Source: Periplaneta americana (Eukaryota > Arthropoda > Insecta > Blattodea > Blattidae). Taken from it: DNA of 64,000 bases. A model generated the notes under the pieces. That model ran no database searches and was not told the DNA's origin. It was given only the letters and a program-made list of their open reading frames with translations. The DNA lies in NCBI RefSeq assembly GCF_040183065.1, contig NC_091119.1:67148892-67212891 (forward strand), read 5' to 3'. The position numbers and the translations under genes are program-made. Positions 1 to 9,171 of this stretch are shown here, piece after piece (the stretch's first letter is position 1; the number at the start of each line of letters is the position of its first letter).

Positions 1-159
1 ACTTGTTCAATTATTTCCATAAACAAGAATCAAGTAAGGTACCACTAAAGTAAATAATTACAATACATAGGGCTATGACTCGACTAGAAGCAAAATAGAT
101 AGTTTTTTCTTTTTTTTTTCTTTATTATTTTATAGGCGTGTTGTATGGTTTCTAATGAG
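1..159. other. AT-rich sequence, no gene seen
   Basis: No reading frame or repeat that I recognise; T-rich near 105-130. Confidence 0.5.
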
Positions 160-843
160 CTAAATATAGTAATTAAATAAATAAATAATGAATATATTTG
201 CCGTCTTAGCTTATCAAGATGCTAAGTGATTATTTATTCACATAATTAGCATAACATGTAGAACAAATTGGTAAACGTTTTCGGCAATAATTTGCCATCT
301 TCAGATTGTTAAGAAATGATATTAACTAAGTATGAACACTTTACAAAGTTGATATACAAATAGATAATTAAATTTATAAATAATAGCGCTAATTGATAAG
401 AAATTTAAAATATGACTAAAAATTAAAATAAATGTGTAGAAACACCATAAGTATTGTATATTATTTATTTTCAATAAATGTTTATCGTTTCGATAGCCAC
501 CACATCTTGTCGCAGAATATTTTTTTTTAAATTCATTATGTATTTTTTTAACATTAATTTACATTTTCTTTTTTGTTCATTTGAATTGATTAGGATGCCG
601 ATATTTTAAATCCAAGATTTGGACGGCTATCATTTCGATATTACACTGTAATATTATTTTTTGTTTCTTGTGATAAAGATATATTCTTCCTGAAGGAAGG
701 ACGTTGCATGTTGTGCGGTTCAACCTGGCCTTGTAATTGCAAGTATTCAAACGAGAATCAAATAAGGGATTGCTCTTGTATTTAATTTTAATTAGTGATT
801 ATTTATATGTATGAAGTTTTATTTAATTCTGATATATTCGAAA
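160..843. repeat. Left inverted arm of a Penelope-like element (pseudo-LTR)
   Basis: This block is repeated in inverted orientation at 2386-2492, 4737-5028 and 6074-6240, pieces that are contiguous once two later insertions in the right arm are removed. Matching stretches include the 'cttcctgaaggaaggacgtt' segment near 690-710 (inverted at 4770-4792) and the region near 290-360 (inverted at 4981-5028 and 6074-6100). Penelope-like elements are known to carry terminal repeats in direct or inverted arrangement, and a Penelope-type coding remnant lies between the arms, so I infer a pseudo-LTR. The outer edge near 160 is approximate because similarity fades into AT-rich sequence. Confidence 0.65.
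492..631. mobile_element. Small MITE-like insertion in the left arm
   Basis: A block of about 185 bases (roughly 462-645) is present in the left arm but missing from the matching place in the right arm (near 4836). Within it GATAGCCaccacATCTTG is matched in inverted orientation by CAAGATttggacGGCTATC at the other end. No open frame. Target repeats are unclear, so the superfamily is not assigned. Confidence 0.5.
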
Positions 844-1038
844 TGTTTCAAAAAGTTGCGTTAATTGAAACAAAATAATTGAAGAAAGGGGGGAAGAAAG
901 GAAGAAACTATTGTATGTAATTAATAATTGATATTTTATCAAGGCAATTTTTTTTGTATGCGAAACTTACGTATTACGTTGAGAGCTGCGTAGTTGTATT
1001 GTTGAGTGTTGCAGCTGGACTCAAAGACACAGGTGTGC

Positions 1039-1590
1039 TTACAATCTGCATATGAAAATGTTACATGTGATGGGAGGGGTTGGGTGGGGTGATTGATGGG
1101 AGGGGTTTGAAGGGTACAGATTATGGAGACTTATGATTGTTAATGAATTTAAATAAATTAAATAAAGGATTATGTGTGTTGAGGAGTTGTTAATTAAGAA
1201 GTGTGGTACCTTGATTAAATTCTTTTGCAATGAAATATTCTTCTGTAGTTTCTATTTTACAACAGTTATTTAGTGTTTGTATTATGGATAGAGCATCATT
1301 AATGTTTGTAAGTTCGTGACCTGTTTCGATGAGGTGGAGGGCAAATTTTGATTTGTTGCGATTACATTTAAATCAGATTTATGTTCATTTTATCGGGTAC
1401 GGAAGTTCCTTTGGGTTTGTCCTACGTATTTCATGGGGCAATTTTTGCAAATTTAACTTATATATTTCACTTTTGGAAAATTTATCAGAATTATTAAGCG
1501 AGTTGGTAATCAAATTACTTAGTTTATTATTTGTCTTTGGTGCTATTTGAATGTTTTGGTTATTAAAAAAGTTGGGACGTGCTGCCATAC
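1039..1590 (-). pseudogene. Penelope-like element remnant, GIY-YIG endonuclease end
   Basis: Minus-strand translation resembles the C-terminal GIY-YIG endonuclease region of Penelope-like retroelements, with phrases such as FSKSEIYKLN near the start and FALHLIETGHELTNINDAL and EEYFIAKEFNQGT further on, the part that normally follows the reverse transcriptase. The reverse transcriptase itself is not seen; sequence beyond 1590 is low-complexity and then a LINE fragment. The copy is broken and old. Its position between inverted arms supports the assignment. Confidence 0.6.
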
Positions 1591-1611
1591 AGGGGCAGTG
1601 ACATTGCTCTC

Positions 1612-1696
1612 AGGGAGGGGGGGAGGGGGGGAGGGGGGGGAGAGAGAGAGAGAGAGAGTGTGTGTGTGTGTGTGTGCGTGCGTGTGTGTGTGTGTA
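1612..1696. repeat. Compound microsatellite (G-rich, GA, GT)
   Basis: G-rich run followed by (GA)n and then (GT)n/(GC)n. The frame read through it is a repeat artefact. Confidence 0.9.
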
Positions 1697-1779
1697 TATA
1701 TTAATCGAAAATTAGGGGCTAGAAAATATTGAGAATAGGACGCATGTTTATATGACAGCTCTCTTCTAACAAAGGAAAA

Positions 1780-2384
1780 ATTTTACAGTCTGTACAAAAG
1801 AAACCAAATTACCTAGAAATGTACAAAAACTTGCCCAGACATGTTCAAACATTTTTAACAAGAGCCAGAACAGGTCACAGTGTCACACAATTGTACCTCC
1901 ACCGATTTCACCTTTCTGATAATCCTACTTGTCTGTGGTGTAATAATCATGATGAAGATCTGGAACACATTCTTCTATACTGTCCATCCATAAACCGCAA
2001 AAGAAGTAAATTAAAATCCTCAGTACCAGTTGCAGAAGACACAGCCTTGCAGTATATACTGACTACACCCCAACTCTGGCTACTAGCAATAGGCATCTAT
2101 AATGAACACTGATCAAAATACCCCTCTTTTCTCGTGAAAAACAACAACTGAATAGACTACAGTGGACTATAGTGGTCTTTATGTTGTCAGCAAACAGCTG
2201 GATACATTAAGAAGATTGAAGATTGGGCTCTAACGTTACAGAAATACCGCTGCCTCTGTATGGAAGCGCGCCCAAAAGTTGTTGATTTTATTTGAAATTT
2301 TACCAAAATATGTCATGCTATGCCATTTTTTATTGTTCTTTGGGTTTGTATCTGGCGTTAGTGTAGTTAATTTCTTAGTTAGTT
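1780..2384 (+). pseudogene. 3' end of a Jockey/I-type LINE
   Basis: The frame at 1819-2112 reads YLHRFHLSDNPTCLWC followed by EDLEHILLYCPSI. This is the Cys/His-rich C-terminus found downstream of the RNase H region in Jockey, R1 and related non-LTR retrotransposons. The stop is followed by about 270 bases that look like a 3' untranslated region before the right arm of the Penelope-like element starts. The 5' part is missing, consistent with the usual 5' truncation of LINE copies. The exact clade cannot be set from this short tail. Confidence 0.6.
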
Positions 2385-2385
2385 T

Positions 2386-2492
2386 CGAATATATCAAAAT
2401 TAAATAAAACTTCATACATATAAATAATCAGTAATTGAAGTTAAATACAATAGCAATCCCTTATTTGATTCTGGTTTGAATACTTGCAGTTA
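2386..2492. repeat. Right inverted arm of the Penelope-like element, inner piece
   Basis: Inverted match to about 735-843. The arm stops at the TA where the DD82E transposon begins and resumes at 4737. Confidence 0.65.
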
Positions 2493-4736
2493 TAGTAGGA
2501 TTTTTCAAAGGATCCCCAGTCGGTCTCATTTGTTGCTAGAAGAACTTAGCCGCACGGTCCACCCCGGTCATTAAGGGACGCGTGCGGAAATTTCTAGGCG
2601 CGCAGTTGTCACGTTTTACATTGACTTCGCCACGTGGTGGGTATGAAACAATCGTATATTTATTTCTATACAAAAAAAGTAAATTCATTCAATCAATCGC
2701 GAATTAATGAATGGATAATTTTGAGTTACTATGTGTACAAAGGTCCGTTATAGAACCATTGTATGGTCAACTTCTACAAACTAATATATTTTCATATTTA
2801 TATCAATAATAATAAAAAAATAACACCGAAAGAAGATAATCTGAATTTGTGTTTCGTGTCCAGATCCGCAGCGAAACTTAAGCGGTAGCTATACAGTATA
2901 ATAAAATATGATAGCATTTTGCTTCCCTTACCTCTATTCGTCGTCACTCTCTCCTAAGTGAATCACAAATCTTTCTTGATTACTGTCCCTGTCGTGCTTC
3001 ATGTAATTCTCTTCCGTTTTAATTACATGTTGAACACAGGCGAACCAATTGTGGGGACCGATTGTTGCAGCACCATCACGCAGAAGTTGACACACACTAG
3101 CACTCAGAGTCGGGGTAATATTGTTTTTCCTAACATACGACTTTAGCTGGGCCCAGATCATTTCCAAAGGATTTAGAATACAGTGGTATGGAGGAAGTCG
3201 TAACACTTTGTGTCCATATGAGGCTGCGAGCTCCTCCACTGTATATTTTTTACTAACATTGGCTGATTTGATTTCCTGCAACATAACTGCTTTGATGGGT
3301 ATGGGGTTAGGAACGGTAATATTATTATGCCTCATGAAGTTAATTATGTCTTTAACATTGCTGTTCATAGTAGGAAATCGAATTAGTTGCCGTGAATGAT
3401 AACTTGCATTGTCCATCACAATTATACATTTTCGATTTCGTGGCAGGTTTTCTAAAAGATGGTTTTTGAACCAGTTCTCGAAAACTTGAGCTGTCATTTC
3501 ATCATGGCTATCAGCTTTGCAGTCCCCAATGTTTTTAGCCGACAAATAGACAAAATTATCCACCCACCCCTCACTGCCTCCCGCATGCAATACCATGATG
3601 CGCTTGCCTCGCGATGTTGGTGTCTTCAGGATGCAATTGCAGGTTCCATCATCCCACCCTTTCTTCACAACATCATGGGTATCGAACCACGTCTCGTCTA
3701 AATACACGATCCTGCAGCCCTCGGAACGCAACTTACGGAGACGTTCTATGAATCTGTAACGCCAGGCGACTATCCGTGCAGATTCCATTACAGTTTGCTT
3801 CTTCTTCAAAGTGCGAAAACAAAACCCGAGTTTTATTAGAAGCTGTCGCAGTGTACATTTTTCATAAGGAAAATCACACACGTTCTGTAAGTGCTTCAGT
3901 AGTTCTGCAACAGTTGGTGGCTGGCCTTTATGAAAAAACTTATACATCTCACGCCTTATCAAGTCACAGCAGAAATCATCAATTTTACTAAATTTAACCT
4001 TCTTGTTGCCAGGTTTTTTCGGCGTCACAGGACCCCTTTGCACGATTTTCCTAACAGTTTTTCTATCCAGTTTCATTATTTTAGCTGTCTCTGAAATATG
4101 ACCGTTTCCTATATTATTACTGGTAACATACTCATACGCGTTACACACCAGTTTCTGGCTTTGTTTGTTCAAAGTTTTAGTCACCTTCCTTTTATTCGCG
4201 TAACCACTGGTGCATGATTGCATATCACTTGCGGACACTGGACTGCTAGTACTCGGTCGACAATCACTTGAGGACACTGAACCACTGGTGCTCGGTCGAC
4301 AATCACTTGTGGACACTGAATCACTGGTGCTCGGTCGAGGATCACTTTCGGGTACTGAAGCATTTAACTTGGGACTTCCTGGTACGTGAACTTCCACGTT
4401 TAATTCCCAAGGCCTCCATATGATTAAAATGAAGTTTTAAAAATACTAGGTAATTTACACTCTACTCCGCAAAATAATTGTAATAATAATTACAGAAGAC
4501 TTTCAAACAGCGAACCAAAACACGTGTGAATTGTTTGAACATGTAAGAAAGACTGCATGTTGGTGTCTCAGGGGAGAATTGGCAACATTTATGTTTGTCT
4601 CAGAAAGCGGAAACAGAGCTTACCCCATCCCTCTAGTGGACAGAAAAGGTTGGGGGACTGTCTTACTTCAAAAGGCAACCGCTCAGCATGCGGTAGCTTC
4701 TGTCTTTAGCTGGGGATGCAAAGAGTGGCTCTACTA
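2493..4736 (-). mobile_element. Apparently whole Tc1/mariner-group transposon, DD82E (Sailor-like)
   Basis: The ends are inverted repeats: TAGTAGG...GATCCCCAG at 2493-2519 against the inverted right end TAGTAGA...GCATCCCCAG. The outer six and inner eight bases are identical and 17 of 27 match overall. TA flanks both sides (2491-2492 and 4737-4738). The uninterrupted left arm of the host repeat shows the empty site (ccttgTAattgc), which confirms the boundaries and a TA target repeat. The element is 2244 bp and encloses one long open transposase frame. I see no internal break, so it may be complete; the moderate end similarity could mean mutation or could be normal for the family. Confidence 0.85.
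2934..4397 (-). CDS. DD82E transposase (IS630-Tc1-mariner group), open frame
   Basis: A 487-residue open frame starting at MEVHVPGSPK. Residues 20-60 are Ser/Thr/Asp-rich and contain about three 13-residue repeats (CRPSTSxSVSxSD type). Residues 80-122 and 165-200 look like paired helix-turn-helix DNA-binding domains (ETAKIMKLDRKTVRKIV; ELLKHLQ...TLRQLLIKLGF). The DDE_3 catalytic core follows: D234 in VYLDETWFD, D329 in IIVMDNASYHS and E412 in PPYHCILNPLEMIWAQLK. Exactly 82 residues lie between the second D and the E, far more than the 34-41 of usual Tc1/mariner enzymes. This matches a long-spacing lineage I recall as DD82E 'Sailor'. No intron is evident. It would cut and paste its own element at TA sites. 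The name is from memory; the catalytic triad is read directly. Confidence 0.85.
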   Translation of the reverse strand: MEVHVPGSPKLNASVPESDPRPSTSDSVSTSDCRPSTSGSVSSSDCRPSTSSPVSASDMQSCTSGYANKRKVTKTLNKQSQKLVCNAYEYVTSNNIGNGHISETAKIMKLDRKTVRKIVQRGPVTPKKPGNKKVKFSKIDDFCCDLIRREMYKFFHKGQPPTVAELLKHLQNVCDFPYEKCTLRQLLIKLGFCFRTLKKKQTVMESARIVAWRYRFIERLRKLRSEGCRIVYLDETWFDTHDVVKKGWDDGTCNCILKTPTSRGKRIMVLHAGGSEGWVDNFVYLSAKNIGDCKADSHDEMTAQVFENWFKNHLLENLPRNRKCIIVMDNASYHSRQLIRFPTMNSNVKDIINFMRHNNITVPNPIPIKAVMLQEIKSANVSKKYTVEELAASYGHKVLRLPPYHCILNPLEMIWAQLKSYVRKNNITPTLSASVCQLLRDGAATIGPHNWFACVQHVIKTEENYMKHDRDSNQERFVIHLGESDDE

Positions 4737-5028
4737 TACAAGGCCTGGTTGAACCACATAACATGCAACGTCCTTCCTTCAGGAAGAATTTGTCTTTACC
4801 AACAGTCACAAGAAACAAAAAACAATATTACGATAATAGTTAAAATACAATACTTATGGTGTTTCCACACATTAATTTCAATTTTTAGTCACATTATAAA
4901 TTTCACAGCAATTAGCACTATTATTATAAATTTAAGTATCTAGGGTATGTGACAATTGTTTTTACCCATGAAACTATTTGTATATAAACTTTGTAAAGTG
5001 TTCATACTTTGTTAATATCATATCTTAA

Positions 5029-5180
5029 CAGTGACGGCTCGTGATAAAATATTATGTGTGTTCACAATTTTGTGTTCCAAAATCGAAGAGAATTTGAAAT
5101 CGTACGTTTTTAGCCTAATATGAAATGTCATGATTCCAATGTTTCACTGTCGAAAAAACCGTATATAAATTCAAAACAAC

Positions 5181-5240
<60 letters not shown>

Positions 5241-6073
5241 AACCTAGTCTTTTTATTTCAAATTTTTCCTGGAAAGCCAGTTTACCCAGTTCTTTACTCT
5301 TCAAAATTACTTAAACAGAGTTCATTGTTTATGTTTGTTAAAAATTAATACATAAAACGATTTACAAAAGCGTGTGTTCAGTAATATATTTTGATTCACA
5401 ACACACAGATACACTATAGCCTATACCAGTACTGTAATCCCATTCGCATAGATTGATTACGGTACTATAAATACATGTCAGTAAATATTATTCTTAAATA
5501 ATATACACCATCATACAGATATTTAAATTCATACCACCATCACATTCAGCCAGCACGTCTTTGAAAGCCAAATTATGCTATATGCTGACACTGAAGTATA
5601 ATAATTCACAAACTACACTCTCGTAGCAGCACTGTACACATCCACATAAAGCAAACATTCCGACAGTGAGATGCTGACACCTGTAAGCTAAAATACACAC
5701 TTATTAAATTTTCTCCTCGACATATAGCATGTAAACGATAGGCATCGATGCACCTGACATCTGTAGGATAGATTCACTGTTCACTTAATGCTTTGTGCTC
5801 TTGACGAGTCATAAGCAGCCAGCGAAAGAAATTTTCTCCCGCGCATGCGTGAAATTTCTGTAACCTACTTGAAAAGAGCACGGCTTGTACGTGAACGGAT
5901 GTTGCCAAGTTTACATAAGAAGTTTATGCGAGATGCGGGAAGTTTAAAATACTCGATCCTGATATTATACATCCCCACTACGTCAATACAGTATTAAATA
6001 ATAAAACTAGTCGTGCATTAATGGAAACAAGGTGTTCACGTGCTCTTGTGCTCTTATTGACGCACCGCCACTG
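5029..6073. mobile_element. Non-autonomous hAT element, 1045 bp
   Basis: It starts CAGTGACGGCTCGTGA and ends in an inverted match (CAGTGGCGGTGCGTCAA read from the right). It is flanked by 8-bp repeats tatcttaa (5021-5028) and tttcttaa (6074-6081), 7 of 8 identical. Eight-base target repeats and CAGTGGCGG-type ends are hAT features. The matching place in the left arm of the surrounding repeat lacks it. No transposase frame is visible; the interior holds an (AAT)n tract. Confidence 0.8.
5182..5238. repeat. (AAT)n microsatellite
   Basis: About 19 tandem AAT units inside the hAT element; the poly-isoleucine frame here is an artefact. Confidence 0.95.
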
Positions 6074-6240
6074 TTTCTTAACGATTCTGAAGATGGCAAA
6101 TTATTATTGCTGGGAACGTTCATCAATTTAAATTGTACTACGTGTTATGCTAATTAATGTGACTAAATAATCACTTAGCATCTTGATAAGCTATCTAAGA
6201 TGGCAAATACATTAATTATTTATTTAATTTCAAATAGGTA

Positions 6241-7659
6241 GGCTAAATTAATTTGTACCTTAATGTGACAACGCAATTGAAAGGAAATATCCTCCCTTGT
6301 GATACAAAGTGTAGCTTAATTTTTACGACGTGGTTCTAGTTCTATTTCATGGACTAAGATAAACCTTTTTTTAATGTATGATCATTCAATGCTGTAGTGC
6401 TATGTAGATTTATGAGAAAAGAAATAATGTAACAATAGTAAATAACTAGATCAGCCAATTTATAGGTCCCTCTGTGACATAAAAAAGAATGTTTGAAAAC
6501 AATTGATAAATTTAGAAAATAAATTATTTGTTGTTCATCAGATGAAGTGGAAGAATCAATGTGTGCTGTAGAAGACAGATCTTCATTCTAGTGAAATGAG
6601 TGGATCTTTCCTCGAGAGAAAAGAAAGCTGTTCCTGAAACCTTGTTAAGGTGCGAGAAGATAGTTTTTGCCTGCCTACAGATGAATTTTTGTATAGTGTA
6701 TAAACCCAGTTCTTTAAGTACCGATAGTTGTGAATTACAAACAAACCATGGTGCATTAACAGCAGTTCGTAGTAGCCTAAGTTAGCTACTTCGTTTTGAA
6801 AAGATTGTATTCTTCGAAATAAGATAACCCTAGTAGGATCGGATTACAAAAAGAAAAAAAAAACATTAAGCTTAAATGACGGAGGGCTGTTACTAGTAAT
6901 AAGCCAGATAAAAATGGATACTGTAATGCAGTCACAAAGGTAACCGATTCCACCAGTAAAAATTTTGGTGAAGTTTACTTATGCAATTGGCACTAGAAGA
7001 GATTGCTGAAATACCTTGAAAATGTCTAGGATTTATAGTATGAAGTATTGGACGTTGGATGTGATTAATGGGAGAGCTGTATGCCCACCCAGCCAAACCT
7101 AAATTATGTAAGTTACCTTACTTAGGCCTATATACTAAAATCGCCATGCATGAATGAAGAACACTACCATATTTCCTGAATGTGACGTATTTTGAGGGAG
7201 GGAATAATGGGGTTTTCAGTGTCGCCAACACTTTTCACATAATACTATACATATAATCTAACCTAACTTAACCTGTCACATAATACAAACCTAATCTAAC
7301 CTAACCTGTCACAATACTACACACCTGTAGCAACATTCCTCACATTTAGTATCATTTCGTTTGCAAATGTTGTCCTCCCTGCTTTATGCCGTGTCGGGAG
7401 CCACCTAGTGGAAGAAGTGGAAGTGATGACGGGTGACTCTCTCCACTGCTCATAATTACATTTAATTTGATAAAAGTGTGTTTTGTGCAATAATCAATGT
7501 GTTAATGTAGTGATAATTCGACATATATAGTGCAATAAAAATTGCAATGTGTTGTGGATGTGATAAAAGTGTTGAAAATTGCTTTACAGCGCCACAATGG
7601 CAGTGATAAAAGTGTGCATTATTTGCTTACAGTGGCGGGTGAATGCTCTACCTTGAATA
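6241..7659. other. Intergenic sequence, no gene seen
   Basis: No coding frame I can support; the 61-codon frame at 6600-6785 has no recognisable content. Several scattered taacctaacct-type motifs lie between 7250 and 7320; they are too few and irregular to call a telomeric array. Confidence 0.5.
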
Positions 7660-7668
7660 ACATTTTAG

Positions 7669-7863
7669 GTGAAACGAGCGTTGAGTGGATTCTGCCGATT
7701 TTGGAATAGACACCGACGTACTTGAACTGCCAACATAGAAAACAAAAAATCACACTCAATCGCTTTCATCTTCATCTTGACGGAATAATAAAAGCCTAAC
7801 CTAACCTAAGTGCGTCGGTGTCTATTCCAAAATCGGCGGAATCCGCTCAACGCTCGTTTAGCC
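7669..7863. mobile_element. 195-bp hairpin MITE with 9-bp target repeats (MULE-like)
   Basis: Nearly the whole element is a hairpin. The arms 7672-7719 and 7812-7859 match over about 48 bases with only a few mismatches (AAACGAGCGTTGAG... and GATTTTGGAATAGACACC). The element is bordered by acattttag at 7660-7668 and again at 7864-7872. A 9-bp target repeat with long inverted ends is typical of Mutator-like elements. If the edge base is shared the repeat would be 8 bp and hAT would be possible. No coding capacity. Confidence 0.75.
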
Positions 7864-8359
7864 ACATTTTAGTTTAAGATATCATTTATTAAGAGCTAAT
7901 AATGATAATCAGATATTAAGGCCATGTCTCAAAGCTACATTTTCAGCTGAAATGAACTAGATAGTTGTCTAAAAAGCTGGATGTGACGACAGGAGTCATG
8001 AACCAAGGCTACATAGTGCATAGCAATCAAGTCCATAGTAGCTAGTAAACGAAAATGCTTGCTTGATTGTTAACTGTATACTAGACAAACAAGGATACCT
8101 CATTAGCAATTGAGGTTATGAAATCTGAAGATACTTTGGAAATAAAATGTAGAACAATACGTTAACCTTCAACATTGGCATTGGTATTCTGGTACTTTCT
8201 TTATATTTTTTAAATATTGTAATATTTTAGGCTCTTATCTTTTCCACATAACTCGTAACGAAACTGCATTAGGATACTGCCTTCCTGCACCATGATTTCA
8301 TAGTTTTAAGTCAAATAGTCTATTAAAGCCGTGATTCAAGCATACAAAGTTTATCTGTA

Positions 8360-9080
8360 TATGTGTCCATAAATGTGGGGGCGTATTCCTGATACCGAAC
8401 CATAACAAAAAGTTCATATGAACATGGGTCCGTAAACTCTCTGTTAGGGAGTTATGGGTTTATTGGTAATGGTACACATGATACATTTAACAACACACAT
8501 TTACAAAAATTCCTCGAAGTGACCTCCTCCTGCCTCGATGCTTTGCTGTACTCTGTGCAAATGTCCTGGGGTGTTGCGAATTTGATCAAATCCATTTTGG
8601 ATACGCTCCCTCAGAACATCGATATTAGGTACAGGTGTTGAATACACCAAGGATTTTAAATGTCCCCAGAGGTAAATATCCATTGGATTTAAATCTGGCT
8701 GTCGGGCAGGCCATGCAATGGATCCCCTTCGACCAATCCATCTGTTCGGAAACTGGTTATCGAGATACTGGCGAACTATCACAGTAAATTGAGTGCATAT
8801 CCGTCATTTCTCTCACTGAATACATCTTGTGATGTGATTAATGTCACTGTGAATAATACAAAAGAGAACAAAAGACAATCAGACAAAACAAAACAAATGT
8901 CATGACCAACTATAATGAAGAAAGTGGAAAAAATGCAAGTTTGAGGTGAATTACATAATCAGGGTCACTACAGAAAATTCCTTTCATAATTCCCTAATGA
9001 AGGGTTTGCGGGCCCATGTTCATACGAACTTTTTGTTATGTTTTGGTGTCAGGAATACGCCCCACATTTATGGACACATA
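8360..9080. mobile_element. Mariner-group element with ~100-bp inverted ends, nested
   Basis: TATGTGTCCATAAATGTGG starts the left end and is matched in inverted orientation at the right end. The match continues for about 100 bases with few mismatches, including AAAAAGTTC(A/G)TATGAACATG. TA flanks both sides (8358-8359 and 9081-9082). At 721 bp it is an internal deletion derivative that keeps only the 3' part of its transposase. Confidence 0.75.
8501..8782 (-). pseudogene. C-terminal piece of a mariner-group transposase
   Basis: 93 codons reading WPARQPDLNPMDIYLWGHLK, the region around the third catalytic acid of IS630-Tc1-mariner transposases (here an Asp, PDLNPMD). The tail VLRERIQNGFDQIRNTPGHL is the usual C-terminal helix region. 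The first two catalytic Asp residues and the DNA-binding domains are absent, so the piece is inactive. Confidence 0.8.
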
Positions 9081-9171
9081 TATAGGTACATCCTGTATAG
9101 TGCGTAGTTTAGTCAACTAGTTGCTAGTTACTAGTGCGTAGTATAGACTTGAGCTTTGAGACACGGCCTAA

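Larger units (their letters stand above)
4737..6240. repeat. Right inverted arm of the Penelope-like element, outer piece (with hAT inside)
   Basis: 4737-5028 and 6074-6240 are inverted matches to about 160-735. The gap between them is a hAT insertion. Outer edge approximate. Confidence 0.65.
7920..9168. mobile_element. Harbinger-type element with a nested mariner-type copy
   Basis: Ends GGCCATGTCTCAAAGCT (left) and the inverted match GGCCGTGTCTCAAAGCT (right), one mismatch in 17. Flanking TAA at 7917-7919 and 9169-9171 is the 3-bp target repeat usual for PIF/Harbinger elements. Removing the nested copy at 8360-9080 leaves about 0.5 kb with no coding frame, so this is a non-autonomous element. 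Confidence 0.7.

Noticed and set aside
1547-1732. Small protein rich in Gly/Arg/Cys/Val
   Set aside because: Translation of a GA/GT microsatellite.
7245-7320. Insect telomere repeat (TTAGG)n array
   Set aside because: Only a few irregular taacctaacc words, no tandem array.
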